Origin: JACVRW01 sp963812915
GTDB lineage: Bacteria > Actinomycetota > Thermoleophilia > Solirubrobacterales > Thermoleophilaceae
Direction: 5' to 3'
NCBI GenBank assembly: GCA_963812915.1
Contig: CAWEXB010000011.1
Coordinates: 176,593 to 240,592, forward strand
Length of the DNA: 64,000 nucleotides
Shown piece by piece: positions 36,659-45,001 of this stretch. Position 1 is the stretch's first letter; each line of letters begins with the position of its first letter. Both the position numbers and the translations under genes were made by a program. The notes under the pieces were generated by a model. The model was not told where the DNA came from, did no database searches, and saw only the letters and a list, made by a program, of their open reading frames with translations.

Positions 36659-37924
36659 TCAGGCGCCAGTGGCGTCCGCGCTTTCCCCCGCGGCCATCGA
36701 TGCCGCCGCGTCGCGGACGATCTCCTCCGCCTCCTCACGCTCGAGACCCCAGCTGCGCAGGAGGTCGACCGCCGCCGCGCGAACCTGTCCGACGATCACG
36801 CTCACCTGCAGGTTCGAGGTCACCTCCAGGACGAGCGTCGCCCGCGCGGCGGCGCGCAGAGCATGCTCGCTCACCGGCGGCTCCTCCTCGGGGTGCTCGA
36901 AGTAGCGGTCGAGGGTGCGAACGGTCTCCGCGAGGTCGCGTACGGCCGTCGGGACGGCCTCCGGGATGTGAGCGCCGAGCCGCAGCGCGGGGACCGAGGC
37001 CCGACTGAGCGTGTGCACGCTGACCAGGGTCGCTTCGAGCTGAGTCGCCGCGCGTTCGTAGCGGCCAAAGCGGGCGCGGGCGCGGCGCGCGAACGGGGAC
37101 AGGCGGAGCATCTCCTCGCCCGCCGCGACGCTCTCCGCGAGCGGATCGGCGTCGATGGCACGAGCGCGCGTCAACGCACGGTCGGCGAGGTCGGCGTCGC
37201 CGTGCTCGAGCGCCAGCGCGACGTCGTCGAGCGTCCCGGCTAGCTCCGTCAGGAGAGGCGCGGCCGCGCGCCGTGCGGTGGCCGCGGGATTCGCGGGCAG
37301 CAGCGCCGTCACGATCAGCGCCAGCACACCGCCGAGCAGGGAGTCTAGGAAGCGGGCGCCGGAGAGCCCGCTCCCCGGCGGCTGAACGGTGACGACGAGC
37401 AGCGCCGACACGGCGGCCTCGCTCACGAGGATGGCGCCACCGCCCAGCGCCACGGCCGCGGCCATCGCCCCAGCCACGATGGCGCCGACCTGGATCGGGC
37501 CGTCCCCGATCGCCACCACAAGCGCGTCGGCGATGCCGATCCCGAGCGCCACGCCGATCACCATCTCGAGCGCGTAGCGGCGACGCCGGCCGAGCGTGGC
37601 GCTCACCCCGATCAGCGCCACCACCGGAGCGAACACGGGTCGAGGGTGGCCGAAGCCCTCCTTCGCGATGAACCACGCAAGTGACGTGGCCAGAGCCGCC
37701 TGCGCGAACCAGAGCGCGTTCGCCTTGAGGCGCTCACCGACGATCCGCGGTCGGGAACGCTCGGCGGCCTCCTCCAGCAGAACGCTGCCACGCTCGCGCA
37801 CCCGCGCGGCGGCGCGGCGGCGCCGGGTGGCCTCTGCGTGAGCAGGGCGGCGATCCATCGGCCCAGCCGGCTTGTTCGGCCGCTCATCCACGTCGAAGGC
37901 TCCAGCGTATGAGGCCTGGCTCAC
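36659..37924 (-). CDS. FUSC/aromatic acid exporter-like membrane protein
   Basis: 421 residues. An N-terminal basic region is followed by six spans (about 70-230), with GHPRPVFAPVVALIGVSATL, a conserved FUSC start block, then a long cytosolic helical domain (about 240-415). FUSC proteins resemble half of the AaeB fusaric acid efflux system. The gene stands alone between the GH15 and nudC genes. Transport substrate unknown. Confidence 0.8.
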   Translation of the reverse strand: MSQASYAGAFDVDERPNKPAGPMDRRPAHAEATRRRRAAARVRERGSVLLEEAAERSRPRIVGERLKANALWFAQAALATSLAWFIAKEGFGHPRPVFAPVVALIGVSATLGRRRRYALEMVIGVALGIGIADALVVAIGDGPIQVGAIVAGAMAAAVALGGGAILVSEAAVSALLVVTVQPPGSGLSGARFLDSLLGGVLALIVTALLPANPAATARRAAAPLLTELAGTLDDVALALEHGDADLADRALTRARAIDADPLAESVAAGEEMLRLSPFARRARARFGRYERAATQLEATLVSVHTLSRASVPALRLGAHIPEAVPTAVRDLAETVRTLDRYFEHPEEEPPVSEHALRAAARATLVLEVTSNLQVSVIVGQVRAAAVDLLRSWGLEREEAEEIVRDAAASMAAGESADATGA

Positions 37925-37996
37925 ACGGAGCGGTTGGGGGAGGTGCTCGGCCCGGTTGATCTCGGAGGCGGGATCGCCGGCGGTAGCCTGACCCGG

Positions 37997-38881
37997 ATGG
38001 TGAGCGCCCCGATGACCTTCGCCGGCGCGGGCCTCGACCGCGCCGTCGCCGAGCGGCGGCGACCCGAGTGGGTGGAGGCGCGGAGGGAGGAGCCCGCCGC
38101 GCGCACGCTGCTGCTGTCGCCGCGGGGCGTGTGGATGGAGGACGGGCGGCTGCTGCTGGTGCCGCCGGGTGACAGCGCGGTCTTCCTCGGCCTCGCCGGA
38201 GGCGTCCCACTGTTCGCGACCGACCTGGGCGACGAGGGGCCTGCCCGCGGCGCGCCCGCGGGCCTGCGTGAGGCGGCCACCGAGCTGCCGGCCGACGAAG
38301 CCGCCCTCGCCGCCTACGCGGCGTCACTGCTGGGCTGGCACCGCCGGCATCGGTTCTGCGCCAACTGCGGGCGACCGACACAAGCACGCGACGCAGGCCA
38401 CGAGCGCCACTGTCCCGCGTGCGGCGCGCACCACTTCCCGCGCACCGATCCGGTTGTCATCGTCCGCGTGACGGACGGCGCGCGGCTGCTGCTGGGGCGA
38501 AAGGCCAGGTGGCCCGAGGGGCGCTACTCGGTCCTCGCGGGCTTCGTCGAGCCGGGAGAGAGCCTCGAGGACGCCGTGCGCCGCGAAATCCGGGAGGAGG
38601 CGGGCGTGGAGGTTGTATCCGCGTCCTACCTCGCGTCGCAGCCCTGGCCCTTCCCCAGCTCGTTGATGGTCGGCTTCCACGCCGTCGCGGACGGTGGCGA
38701 ACCGCGACCGAACGACGTCGAGCTCGCCGACGTGCGCTGGTTCGAGCCCCACGAGGTCGAGGACGCCGCGGCGGGCCGTGGCGCAGTCCTTCTCCCGCCG
38801 GCCTTCACCATCGCCCGCCGGCTGATCGACGGCTGGCTTGCTCACGCCGCTCAGGACGGGGCGTCGGGGCGCTCCGGATAG
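37997..38881 (+). CDS. nudC: NAD(+) diphosphatase / RNA decapping Nudix hydrolase NudC
   Basis: 294 residues. The zinc ribbon is FCANCG...HCPACG, the Nudix box GFVEPGESLEDAVRREIREE continuing AGV, and the family-specific SQPWPFPSS motif follows. NudC hydrolyses NADH to NMNH and AMP and removes NAD caps from RNA. ATG 37997 gives the usual N-terminal domain; an earlier start at 37934 adds 21 unlikely residues. Its 3' end overlaps the pyrE 3' end by 31 bases on the opposite strand. Confidence 0.95.
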   Translation: MVSAPMTFAGAGLDRAVAERRRPEWVEARREEPAARTLLLSPRGVWMEDGRLLLVPPGDSAVFLGLAGGVPLFATDLGDEGPARGAPAGLREAATELPADEAALAAYAASLLGWHRRHRFCANCGRPTQARDAGHERHCPACGAHHFPRTDPVVIVRVTDGARLLLGRKARWPEGRYSVLAGFVEPGESLEDAVRREIREEAGVEVVSASYLASQPWPFPSSLMVGFHAVADGGEPRPNDVELADVRWFEPHEVEDAAAGRGAVLLPPAFTIARRLIDGWLAHAAQDGASGRSG

Positions 38882-39412
38882 ACGTCGTCGATCGTGGTGA
38901 GGGGCGCGTAGGGAGCCCCGTTCGTCGCGGCGCGGATGGCCTCGGCGCCGCCCGCGAGCCGGTCGAGCACGCTGACGACCCCGACGATCTCGAGCCCCTC
39001 CTCTCGCACCCTCTCTATCGCCCGCAAGGTGGAGCCACCGGTCGTCACGACGTCCTCGACGATCAGACAGCGCTCTCCGGGCTCGAGCTCGGGCCCCTCG
39101 ATCCACCGCTGGAGGCCGTGCTGCTTGCGGTCCTTGCGGACGAAGAACGCCTTCACGGTCGCACCGGCGGCCAGTGCGGCGCAGGCCACCGGGTCCGCTC
39201 CCATCGTCATGCCGCCCACGGCCGTTGCGCCGACCCGCTCGGCCTCAGCCGCCACCAACTCACCGAGGGCACGGAACCCGACCGGGCGCAGAATCGCCCG
39301 TTTCGCGTCGACGTAGTACTCGCGCCTTGAGCCCGCTGGTGAGCGTGACCTCGCCCACGACCACCGCGTGCTCGCGCAGCTCGGCGATGAGTCGTTGGCG
39401 CGCCTCACCCAT
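38851..39412 (-). CDS. pyrE: Orotate phosphoribosyltransferase (one frameshift)
   Basis: Makes OMP from orotate and PRPP. From ATG 39412: EARQRLIAELREHAVVVGEV and LTSGLKA, then the frame moves near 39328 to REYYVDAKRAILRP, GGMTMGADPVACAALA, the flexible-loop VRKDRKQHGLQRWIEGP and the PRPP motif CLIVEDVVTTGGSTL. Joined length is about 187 residues, normal. The longer upstream reading in either frame is not coding. Divergent from the riboswitch-controlled M23 gene. Confidence 0.93.
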
Positions 39413-39463
39413 GCTGGGGACCCGATGGTAGTCCTCGGCAAGCCTTTTTTCACGGGTTATGGG

Positions 39464-39491
39464 TTGAAACTCCCCGCAAATCCGATACTGT
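39464..39491 (+). promoter_or_regulatory. Candidate sigma-70-type promoter for the riboswitch transcript
   Basis: TTGAAA at 39464-39469 and TACTGT at 39486-39491 are separated by 16 bases. The start of transcription would fall near 39498, about 45 bases before the riboswitch. The position, between the divergent pyrE start and the aptamer, is right, but only the sequence pattern supports it. Confidence 0.45.
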
Positions 39492-39540
39492 CCCCGCCGC
39501 AACTTCCCTTGCATGGGGTTGTTTGCAGGAGGCAAGTCAA

Positions 39541-39685
39541 GCGCCGAGTCCCCGCGCTATGGCGTGGGGAACGGGGGAACCATAGGCGGCCGAAGAGCCG
39601 CCGGGGGCGAATTCGCGGCCCTGAGAGCCGCATTAGCGCATCTTCCAGCGCGAGCCCGTCAGCTAACCCCGTAGGCCCGAACGGA
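39541..39685 (+). promoter_or_regulatory. c-di-AMP riboswitch (ydaO/yuaA type)
   Basis: The conserved blocks of this aptamer appear in order: the GC-rich closing region CCGAGTCCCCGCGC, the ACGGGGGAACC core (39571-39581), internal helix GGCGGC/GCCGCC, the GGGGGCGAATTC junction, and the very characteristic GAGCCCGTCAGCTAACCCCG then TAGGC near 39652-39675. It ends just before the ribosome-binding site (GGAAGGGG) of the M23 hydrolase gene. In actinobacteria this class binds c-di-AMP and turns off cell-wall hydrolase genes; that regulatory direction is known for the class and inferred here. Confidence 0.92.
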
Positions 39686-39692
39686 AGGGGAC

Positions 39693-41695
39693 ATGACGGT
39701 GACCACGGCCCTGAGGGATCTGGCTTCGGCCGAGATCTGGGAGCGCTCGCTGGAGCGCTCCAGGTATCGGCGAGCACTCGCGCCAAAGGCAAGGCGTGAG
39801 AGCGTTCGCAAGAAGCACGTATCCGCCGCGCTCGCCACGGCCGTCGTCGCCGGACCCAGCGCGCCGCTTGCGGCCGCTCTGCTCATCGGCAGCGGGAACG
39901 CTTCGGTCGCTGCCGCGTCGCCCGCCAACAGGGCGATCGAGGTACGCGACGGGGGCCTGCCTCTGATGCTCGGAAGCCAGGGCGATCTCGTCGCGCACGT
40001 ACAGCGCGCGCTCGGAGTGAGCGCGGACGGCATCTTCGGTCCGGCGACCGACGGCGCGGTGCGGAAGTTCCAAAGTTCTTCGAATCTTCAGGTCGACGGC
40101 ATCGTCGGTCCCGCCACCTGGGGGGCCTTGTTCGGCTCCGGCCCCAACGCGCCGGTTGGCGGTGACGCCTCGGCGCAGGTGAAGCAGCGGCTCGAGCAGA
40201 AGCTCGTCCAGGCCGGGCGGCAGTTCGACGTCCAGGCCGGGGCGACCCCAGCGGGCGCGGCCATCGAGAAGGGCTGGGGCTCTGTGGGGGATGGCGCCGC
40301 GGCCAAGGCCAGCAGCGCGGGTAACGCCGACGCTCAGTCCCCCGACTCGGGCAACACCGCCACCAGGGACTCGGGCGACGCCGGCGCCGGCGACTCGGGC
40401 GAGAAAACCGCCGCCGGCGACCAGTCCGTCGCACCCAGCGGCGGTGACGACCGCTCAGCGGGCGGCGAGCGCTCCGGTGGCACGACCGGTGACAGGACGA
40501 CTCGGTCCGCAAGGAGACCCCTGCCGTGACCAAACCGGTTTCCGAGACCACGCCGCCGCCTTCGGGTAGCTGCTCCTCAACGCTCACGAATCCCGTCGAC
40601 GGCTCCTTGAGCTCTCCTTACGGGATGCGCTGGGGCCGGATGCACGAGGGCGTCGACATCTCCGCCCCGGCCGGCACTGCAATCCGCGCCGCCGCGTGCG
40701 GCACGGTCACGGTGGCCGGCCAACAGAGCGGCTACGGGAACATCGTCTGCATCACTCACTCGAGCAGCTTCTCGACCTGCTACGCGCACATGTCGCGATT
40801 CGCAGTGGCTGCCGGTACGCAAGTGCAGCAGGGCCAGGTGATCGGCTACGTTGGCTGCACCGGCAACTGCACCGGACCGCACCTCCACTTCGAGACGCGG
40901 GTGAATGGCGCGGCGCGCGACCCGCAGGGCTATCTCAATGGGGCATCCGCGCCCACCGGCGCCTCGGCCTCGGCCGCGATCGGCGGCAGGACGGCCGCGG
41001 CGAGGCGGACGGCGGCGGGCAAGGCCGGAGGAGCGATCGCGCGAGTCGGTTCGACATCGGTGAAGCGCGGCTCGGCAGTGATCGCCGAAACGGCCCGCGG
41101 CGGCTCGACCACGAGCACGAGCGGGTACGAGACGATCGCCGCCGCAGGCGTGCAGCCGGGCGTCGCCGCCGAGCAGGCGACCGCGTACGGTGGGCCGGAG
41201 CCTCTGACGCCTGTGGAGCAGGCGGCTCCGACGGTCCAGCCGGTCGCGCCGGTCGAGCCGGCCGCGCCGGTCGAGCCGGCCGTGCCGGTCACTCCGGTCG
41301 CGCCGGTCGAGCAGGTGGCGCCGGTCACTCCGGCCGCGCCCGTGGCACCGGCCGCTCCCGTGGCGCCGGTCACTCCGGCCGCCCCCGTGGCGCCGGTCGC
41401 TCCGGCCGCGCCCGTGGCGCCGGTCGCTCCCGTCGAGCCGGTCGTCCCGGTCCAGCCCGCGGCGCCGGTGGAGCCCGTTGCGCCGCCGGTGGAGCCCGTT
41501 GCGGCACCGGTCGAGCAGGCGGCCCCGGTGGAGCCGGCCGCTCCGGTCGAGCCCGCTCCGGTCGAGCCCGCTCCGGTCGAGCAGGCGGCCCCGCCGGAGC
41601 CAGCTGAGCCGGTCGCGCCACCCGTCGAGCAGGCCGCACCTCCCGCGGAGCCCGTCGCACCGGCCGAGCCCGCGGCGCCGGCCGCGCCGGCCTGA
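39693..41695 (+). CDS. Secreted peptidoglycan hydrolase: PG-binding domain plus M23 (LytM) endopeptidase, Pro-rich tail (one frameshift)
   Basis: The ATG at 39693 follows GGAAGGGG. A long basic N-terminus leads to a signal/anchor (SAALATAVVAGPSAPLAAALL), then a PG_binding_1 domain (LMLGSQGDLVAHVQRALGV, DGIVGPATWGAL, about 90-150), a Ser/Gly/Asp linker, and after a one-base loss near 40497 the LytM domain: MHEGVDISAPAGT, YAHMSRF and GPHLHFETRVNG, the H-x3-D and H-x-H zinc ligands. The last 160 residues are a repetitive Pro-Val-Ala-Glu tail. Control by the c-di-AMP riboswitch fits a wall-lytic enzyme that must be restrained under turgor change. Confidence 0.92.
41214..41694 (+). repeat. Imperfect P-V-x-P repeat tract in the M23 protein tail
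   Basis: The coding DNA repeats a 9-15 base unit giving APVEP, APVAP and PVTPA modules for about 160 residues. Such extended Pro-rich stalks cross or bind the cell wall. The tract is prone to slippage, so its true length may differ from that shown. Confidence 0.75.
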
Positions 41696-41778
41696 GCCGG
41701 CCGCGGCGCCTGCAGCCCCAGCCACGCCTTAGGACGGGAACGGTCGACGGCCGGGAGGCGGCCGTCAGCCAGGGGGCA

Positions 41779-41811
41779 AGGGGCCCCGCGCAGGGAACGC
41801 GCGGGGCCTCT
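41779..41811 (+). terminator. Rho-independent-like terminator after the M23 gene
   Basis: AGGGGCCCCGCGC (41779-41791) pairs with GCGCGGGGCCTCT (41799-41811) through 13 bp with one G-T pair, around a 7-base loop. A T-containing but not pure T stretch follows. It lies about 85 bases past the M23 stop and before the convergent DUF1707 gene. Confidence 0.7.
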
Positions 41812-41854
41812 GCATTTCTGCGCGCGCTCGCCGAGCGAGCGTCTGGAGCCGCCG

Positions 41855-42322
41855 CTAGAGAAAGCCGGTCGTTCGCGGCCGGCGGATGTGGCGGGCCCGC
41901 GCCTGGTGGCGCCACATGGGGCCCCTGGCGAGGCGCCGCGAACGGGAGCGGACGAGCCAGAGGATCACCACGGCGGCCCACCAAGCGGCGGCCAAAGCCG
42001 CGACCGCCAGCACGAGCAGGACGACCAAGGCGACCAGTACGACGGCCAGCAGGACCGCAGCGGCCAGCCCGCCCCCGACTAGGGCGGATCGCGCAAGCCG
42101 GTCGGTGGGCATCCGCGGGCGAAGCCATGGCTCTTTGCCGTCGCGGGGAAGGTCGGCGACCAGCCGCCGAAGCTCGCCGTACGTGCGTGCGCGCAGCGCG
42201 GCATCCACCCGCTCCTCGAGCTCCTCGGGCTGAAGCCTGCCGTCACCGGCGGCGTCGCGCAGGCGGTCGGTGACCGCGTCCCGGTCGGCGTCCGACGCCA
42301 GCACCGATTCAAACCGCCTCAT
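41855..42322 (-). CDS. DUF1707 (SHOCT-like) domain membrane protein
   Basis: 155 residues from ATG 42322. The N-terminal DUF1707 domain reads LASDADRDAVTDRLRDAAGD, then GRLQPEELEERVDAAL and RARTYGELRRLVADLP, a short helical module frequent in actinobacteria. Two hydrophobic spans follow (LAAAVLLAVVLVALVVLLVL, AAWWAAVVILWLV) and a basic tail. Function is not established for the family. Follows the L,D-transpeptidase gene on the same strand, 38 bases after its stop upstream. Confidence 0.8.
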   Translation of the reverse strand: MRRFESVLASDADRDAVTDRLRDAAGDGRLQPEELEERVDAALRARTYGELRRLVADLPRDGKEPWLRPRMPTDRLARSALVGGGLAAAVLLAVVLVALVVLLVLAVAALAAAWWAAVVILWLVRSRSRRLARGPMWRHQARARHIRRPRTTGFL

Positions 42323-42360
42323 CGTGTGCCGCGAACCGTAGCGCGCGGGAACGGGAGCCG

Positions 42361-43392
42361 CTACCGGTAGCTGTAGATCGTGTCGCCGAGGTCGATCCAG
42401 TCGAAGATCGAGGCCGCGTTCGGGATCGGCACTCGGAGACATCCGTGGCTGGCGGGGTAGTTCGGGACCGAGGCGTAGCCGTGGATGGCGTAGCCGCGAA
42501 TGAAGTAGGAGGAGTGCACCATGCCCTTGGCATTGGTGCCCGGCGTCCTGAGGTAGAAGCGGTAGGTCCCGAACACGGTGGGCGTGGCGGGGGCGCCCGA
42601 CGACGTGTGATAGACGCGATAGGGCCGGCCGCGCTCGGCCAGCACGAGCACCTGGCGCGACCAGTCGAACTCCACGTGCTTGCCGGGGCGCCGATGGCGC
42701 AGCTGGAACGCGCCCTGGCGGCGCAGAAGCATCGCGTACACCCTCGAGCTGGCGTAGCCGGTGGCGCCCATCCGGTTCGTCTTACGGAAGGCGTTCACGG
42801 CGTTGGCGGTGAGAGCGTCGAATCGGCCGGTTACGGGCGTGGCGAATCCGAGCCGCATGAGCGCGCGCTGGAGCAGCAGCACATGCACACCGCCGGCGCC
42901 CAGCCCTGCGCGCCAGCGCACCACCTCGATCCGCCTTGCAGGCGCGCGGAACGCCGCCTGATTCGCGCTGCCCGCGTGTCTCAGCGCCAGCCGCAGCCGG
43001 CCTGGGTTCCCGACCGTGAAGCGGAAGGTGAAGCGCCCGTCCGGCCTGACCGAGCTCCTGATTCGTTTCCTCCCCTTGCCGCGCCGGGCCACTCGCAGCG
43101 CCACCACCTCGCCTGCGACGGCCGGCTTGACCCGGCCGCGCACCACCACCTGCTGCTTCGGTGCGTAGTAACGCACCTTTCCCGCCGGCATGCCGCCCGC
43201 CAGCTTGAAGGTGGCCTCGCCCGCCACCGGCGTCGCAGGCGGAACCGGCGGAACCGGCGGAACCGGCGGAACCGGCGGAACCGTGGGTGCGGGCGGGATC
43301 GGAGCGGGCGGAACGGGGGTCTGCGCCTGGGCGGCCGCGGCCGGAAGAGCGAGCATGACGAGTGCGACGGGCACCAGGCGGCGAGCGGCCAT
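42361..43392 (-). CDS. Secreted L,D-transpeptidase (YkuD) with PG-binding-like domain
   Basis: 343 residues from MAARRLVPVALVMLALPAAA, a signal peptide. After a Pro-Val repeat linker comes a beta-sandwich module (about 50-130), a PG_binding_1-like repeat (LLLQRALMRLGFATPVTGRF, about 160-210), and the YkuD catalytic domain with AIHGYASVPNYPASHGCLRV, which holds the active-site Cys and two His. It makes 3-3 cross-links in peptidoglycan. An ATG at 43404 adds four residues and is also possible. Near other wall genes (M23, PBP). Confidence 0.92.
   Translation of the reverse strand: MAARRLVPVALVMLALPAAAAQAQTPVPPAPIPPAPTVPPVPPVPPVPPVPPATPVAGEATFKLAGGMPAGKVRYYAPKQQVVVRGRVKPAVAGEVVALRVARRGKGRKRIRSSVRPDGRFTFRFTVGNPGRLRLALRHAGSANQAAFRAPARRIEVVRWRAGLGAGGVHVLLLQRALMRLGFATPVTGRFDALTANAVNAFRKTNRMGATGYASSRVYAMLLRRQGAFQLRHRRPGKHVEFDWSRQVLVLAERGRPYRVYHTSSGAPATPTVFGTYRFYLRTPGTNAKGMVHSSYFIRGYAIHGYASVPNYPASHGCLRVPIPNAASIFDWIDLGDTIYSYR
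43241..43282. repeat. Nine-base tandem repeat GGAACCGGC, 4.7 copies
   Basis: Four perfect copies of GGAACCGGC and a partial fifth encode the PPV-PPV linker of the L,D-transpeptidase on the minus strand. Copy number could vary by slippage and would change linker length by three residues at a time without breaking the frame. Confidence 0.9.
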
Positions 43393-43468
43393 GTGTGTGG
43401 CCACTATGCCATGAGTTCGGGCCGAAGCGCACGGATGAAGCGCCGCTTGCCGTCCCGGGGCTGAGCGG

Positions 43469-44320
43469 TTAAGCGCGAGCCTGGGCCGGAGCTCGCGGGT
43501 GAGGTGCCGTCGGCGTCAGCCGTGGGACCAACAGACAACCGAGCAGCACCAGAGGGCCGAACACCGCCGATACCCCCCAGCCCTCGGCCTGGATGCCGAA
43601 TGCGAGCGCGTTGTTGAGGCCGTGGAGGGCGATCACGGGGTAGAGCGAGCCGGTCTTCTCGTACACCAGGCAGAACATGAAGCCGAGCGCAGCGAGCGGC
43701 GGCAGGATGAGCAGCCCGTCGGTCCCCGAGCCGCTGAAGTGGATGAGCCCGAACAGCCCACCGTCGATGGCCGCGGCGGCAAGTATCGAGAACCGTGACC
43801 GCAGCGCCCGGTAGAAGAACCCCCGAAAGAAGAACTCCTCCGCCACCGGGGCCACGCACACGACCATGAAGCCCGCGGCAATGAGCCCGAAGGTTCCCTC
43901 GTCGGCGCCGAGGTCCTGCGCGACGGTCTGCTCGGCGTCCGGCTGGACGGCCGCCGTGTACACGGCCGCGAACAGGTAGAACGAGAAGAGACCCAGCGCC
44001 GCCCACCCGACGGCCGGCCACAGCCGCGTGCGGCGAAGGCCGAATTGCCACGGCGCCGGCTTGCGTGTAAAGGACGCGAACAACACGGCCGTCCCGATGA
44101 AGATGAGGCTCTGCATCAGCGTGGCGACGACGGTGAAGGTGGGGTTCTCGTCGTCGGCGCTGGCGCCCGTTGCCACCGCGACGATCCCGACGGCGATCAG
44201 CGTCCCGACCAGCGCCACGACGAACCCGACCCAGGCGTACCAGACGGGCCAGCGCGGCGCGAGGCCCTCGGGGAGCTCCGGCCTCTCAGCCGGGGGCGGC
44301 GGGGTCGTGATCTGCTCCAT
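43469..44320 (-). CDS. CPBP family intramembrane metalloprotease (Abi/Rce1-like)
   Basis: 283 residues, about eight spans. Motif 1 is AEEFFFRGFFYRAL (EE-x3-R), motif 2 is LFGLIHFSG, motif 3 is ALHGLNNALAF. These Glu/His residues form the active site of CAAX-like proteases. In bacteria they are linked to bacteriocin immunity or protein processing; no bacteriocin gene is visible. Starts 10 bases after the end of the HAD gene on the same strand. Confidence 0.9.
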   Translation of the reverse strand: MEQITTPPPPAERPELPEGLAPRWPVWYAWVGFVVALVGTLIAVGIVAVATGASADDENPTFTVVATLMQSLIFIGTAVLFASFTRKPAPWQFGLRRTRLWPAVGWAALGLFSFYLFAAVYTAAVQPDAEQTVAQDLGADEGTFGLIAAGFMVVCVAPVAEEFFFRGFFYRALRSRFSILAAAAIDGGLFGLIHFSGSGTDGLLILPPLAALGFMFCLVYEKTGSLYPVIALHGLNNALAFGIQAEGWGVSAVFGPLVLLGCLLVPRLTPTAPHPRAPAQARA

Positions 44321-44329
44321 CGGAACACC

Positions 44330-45001
44330 TCAGAGTAGGGGCGCGAGCTCGCCAAGTGAGCGAATGGACTCCACGCCCGGAGGAGGCTCGCCGTCGCGTT
44401 GGACGAGCACGGCGCGGATCCCGGCGGAGCGCGCGCCCTCCACGTCGGTGTCCGGCGAGTCGCCGACGTGAACGGCCTCGCCCGCCTCCACGCCGGCAAG
44501 CTCGAGCGCGCGCCGGAACACCCGAGCATCCGGCTTTGCGGCCCCCACTTCCGCGGAGGTGACGACGCCATCCACCAGCTCGAGCAGACCCGACTGGCCG
44601 AGCCAGTCCGGCAGCGCGCAGTCCCAATTGCTCACCACCACGAGCCCGTGCCCCTGAGCCCGCAGCTCGCGGAGCGCCGGGGTCACGTCCTCGTACGGAC
44701 GGAACTCGAGCGCGCCCAGCAGAGCTCGCCGTGCGGTCTCGTGGTCGAGCCCGTCGAGGTCGAGCGCCTCCATCATCACCGCGGCGCAGCGGTCGCGGAG
44801 GTCCTCGAGCGAGTCGGGATCCCGGCCCTCGAGGTGGTGGGCCAGGTAGTAGGCGATCTCCGCGCGGATCCCGGCCGCCGCGCGCTCCTCGCTTACCTCG
44901 AACCCGACCTCGCCCAGCCGCGCCCGGAGCCGGGGTGCGGGCGCCTGAAGCTCGACGAGCGTGCCGAGCGCGTCGAGCAGGACGGTGCTCACGGGGCTCA
45001 T
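44330..45001 (-). CDS. HAD superfamily hydrolase
   Basis: 223 residues. Motif I is VLLDALGTLVEL with the nucleophile Asp but Ala instead of the second Asp (D-x-L rather than D-x-D), motif II VVVSNWD, motif III KPDARVFRRAL, motif IV HVGDSPDTDVEGARSAG. The missing general-acid Asp recalls haloacid-dehalogenase-type or phosphatase-variant members. ATG at 45001 overlaps the stop of the mannosyltransferase gene as ATGA. Confidence 0.88.
   Translation of the reverse strand: MSPVSTVLLDALGTLVELQAPAPRLRARLGEVGFEVSEERAAAGIRAEIAYYLAHHLEGRDPDSLEDLRDRCAAVMMEALDLDGLDHETARRALLGALEFRPYEDVTPALRELRAQGHGLVVVSNWDCALPDWLGQSGLLELVDGVVTSAEVGAAKPDARVFRRALELAGVEAGEAVHVGDSPDTDVEGARSAGIRAVLVQRDGEPPPGVESIRSLGELAPLL

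Noticed and set aside
43241..43282. CRISPR-like repeats
   Set aside because: The units are 9 bases with no spacers and encode a proline linker inside a gene.
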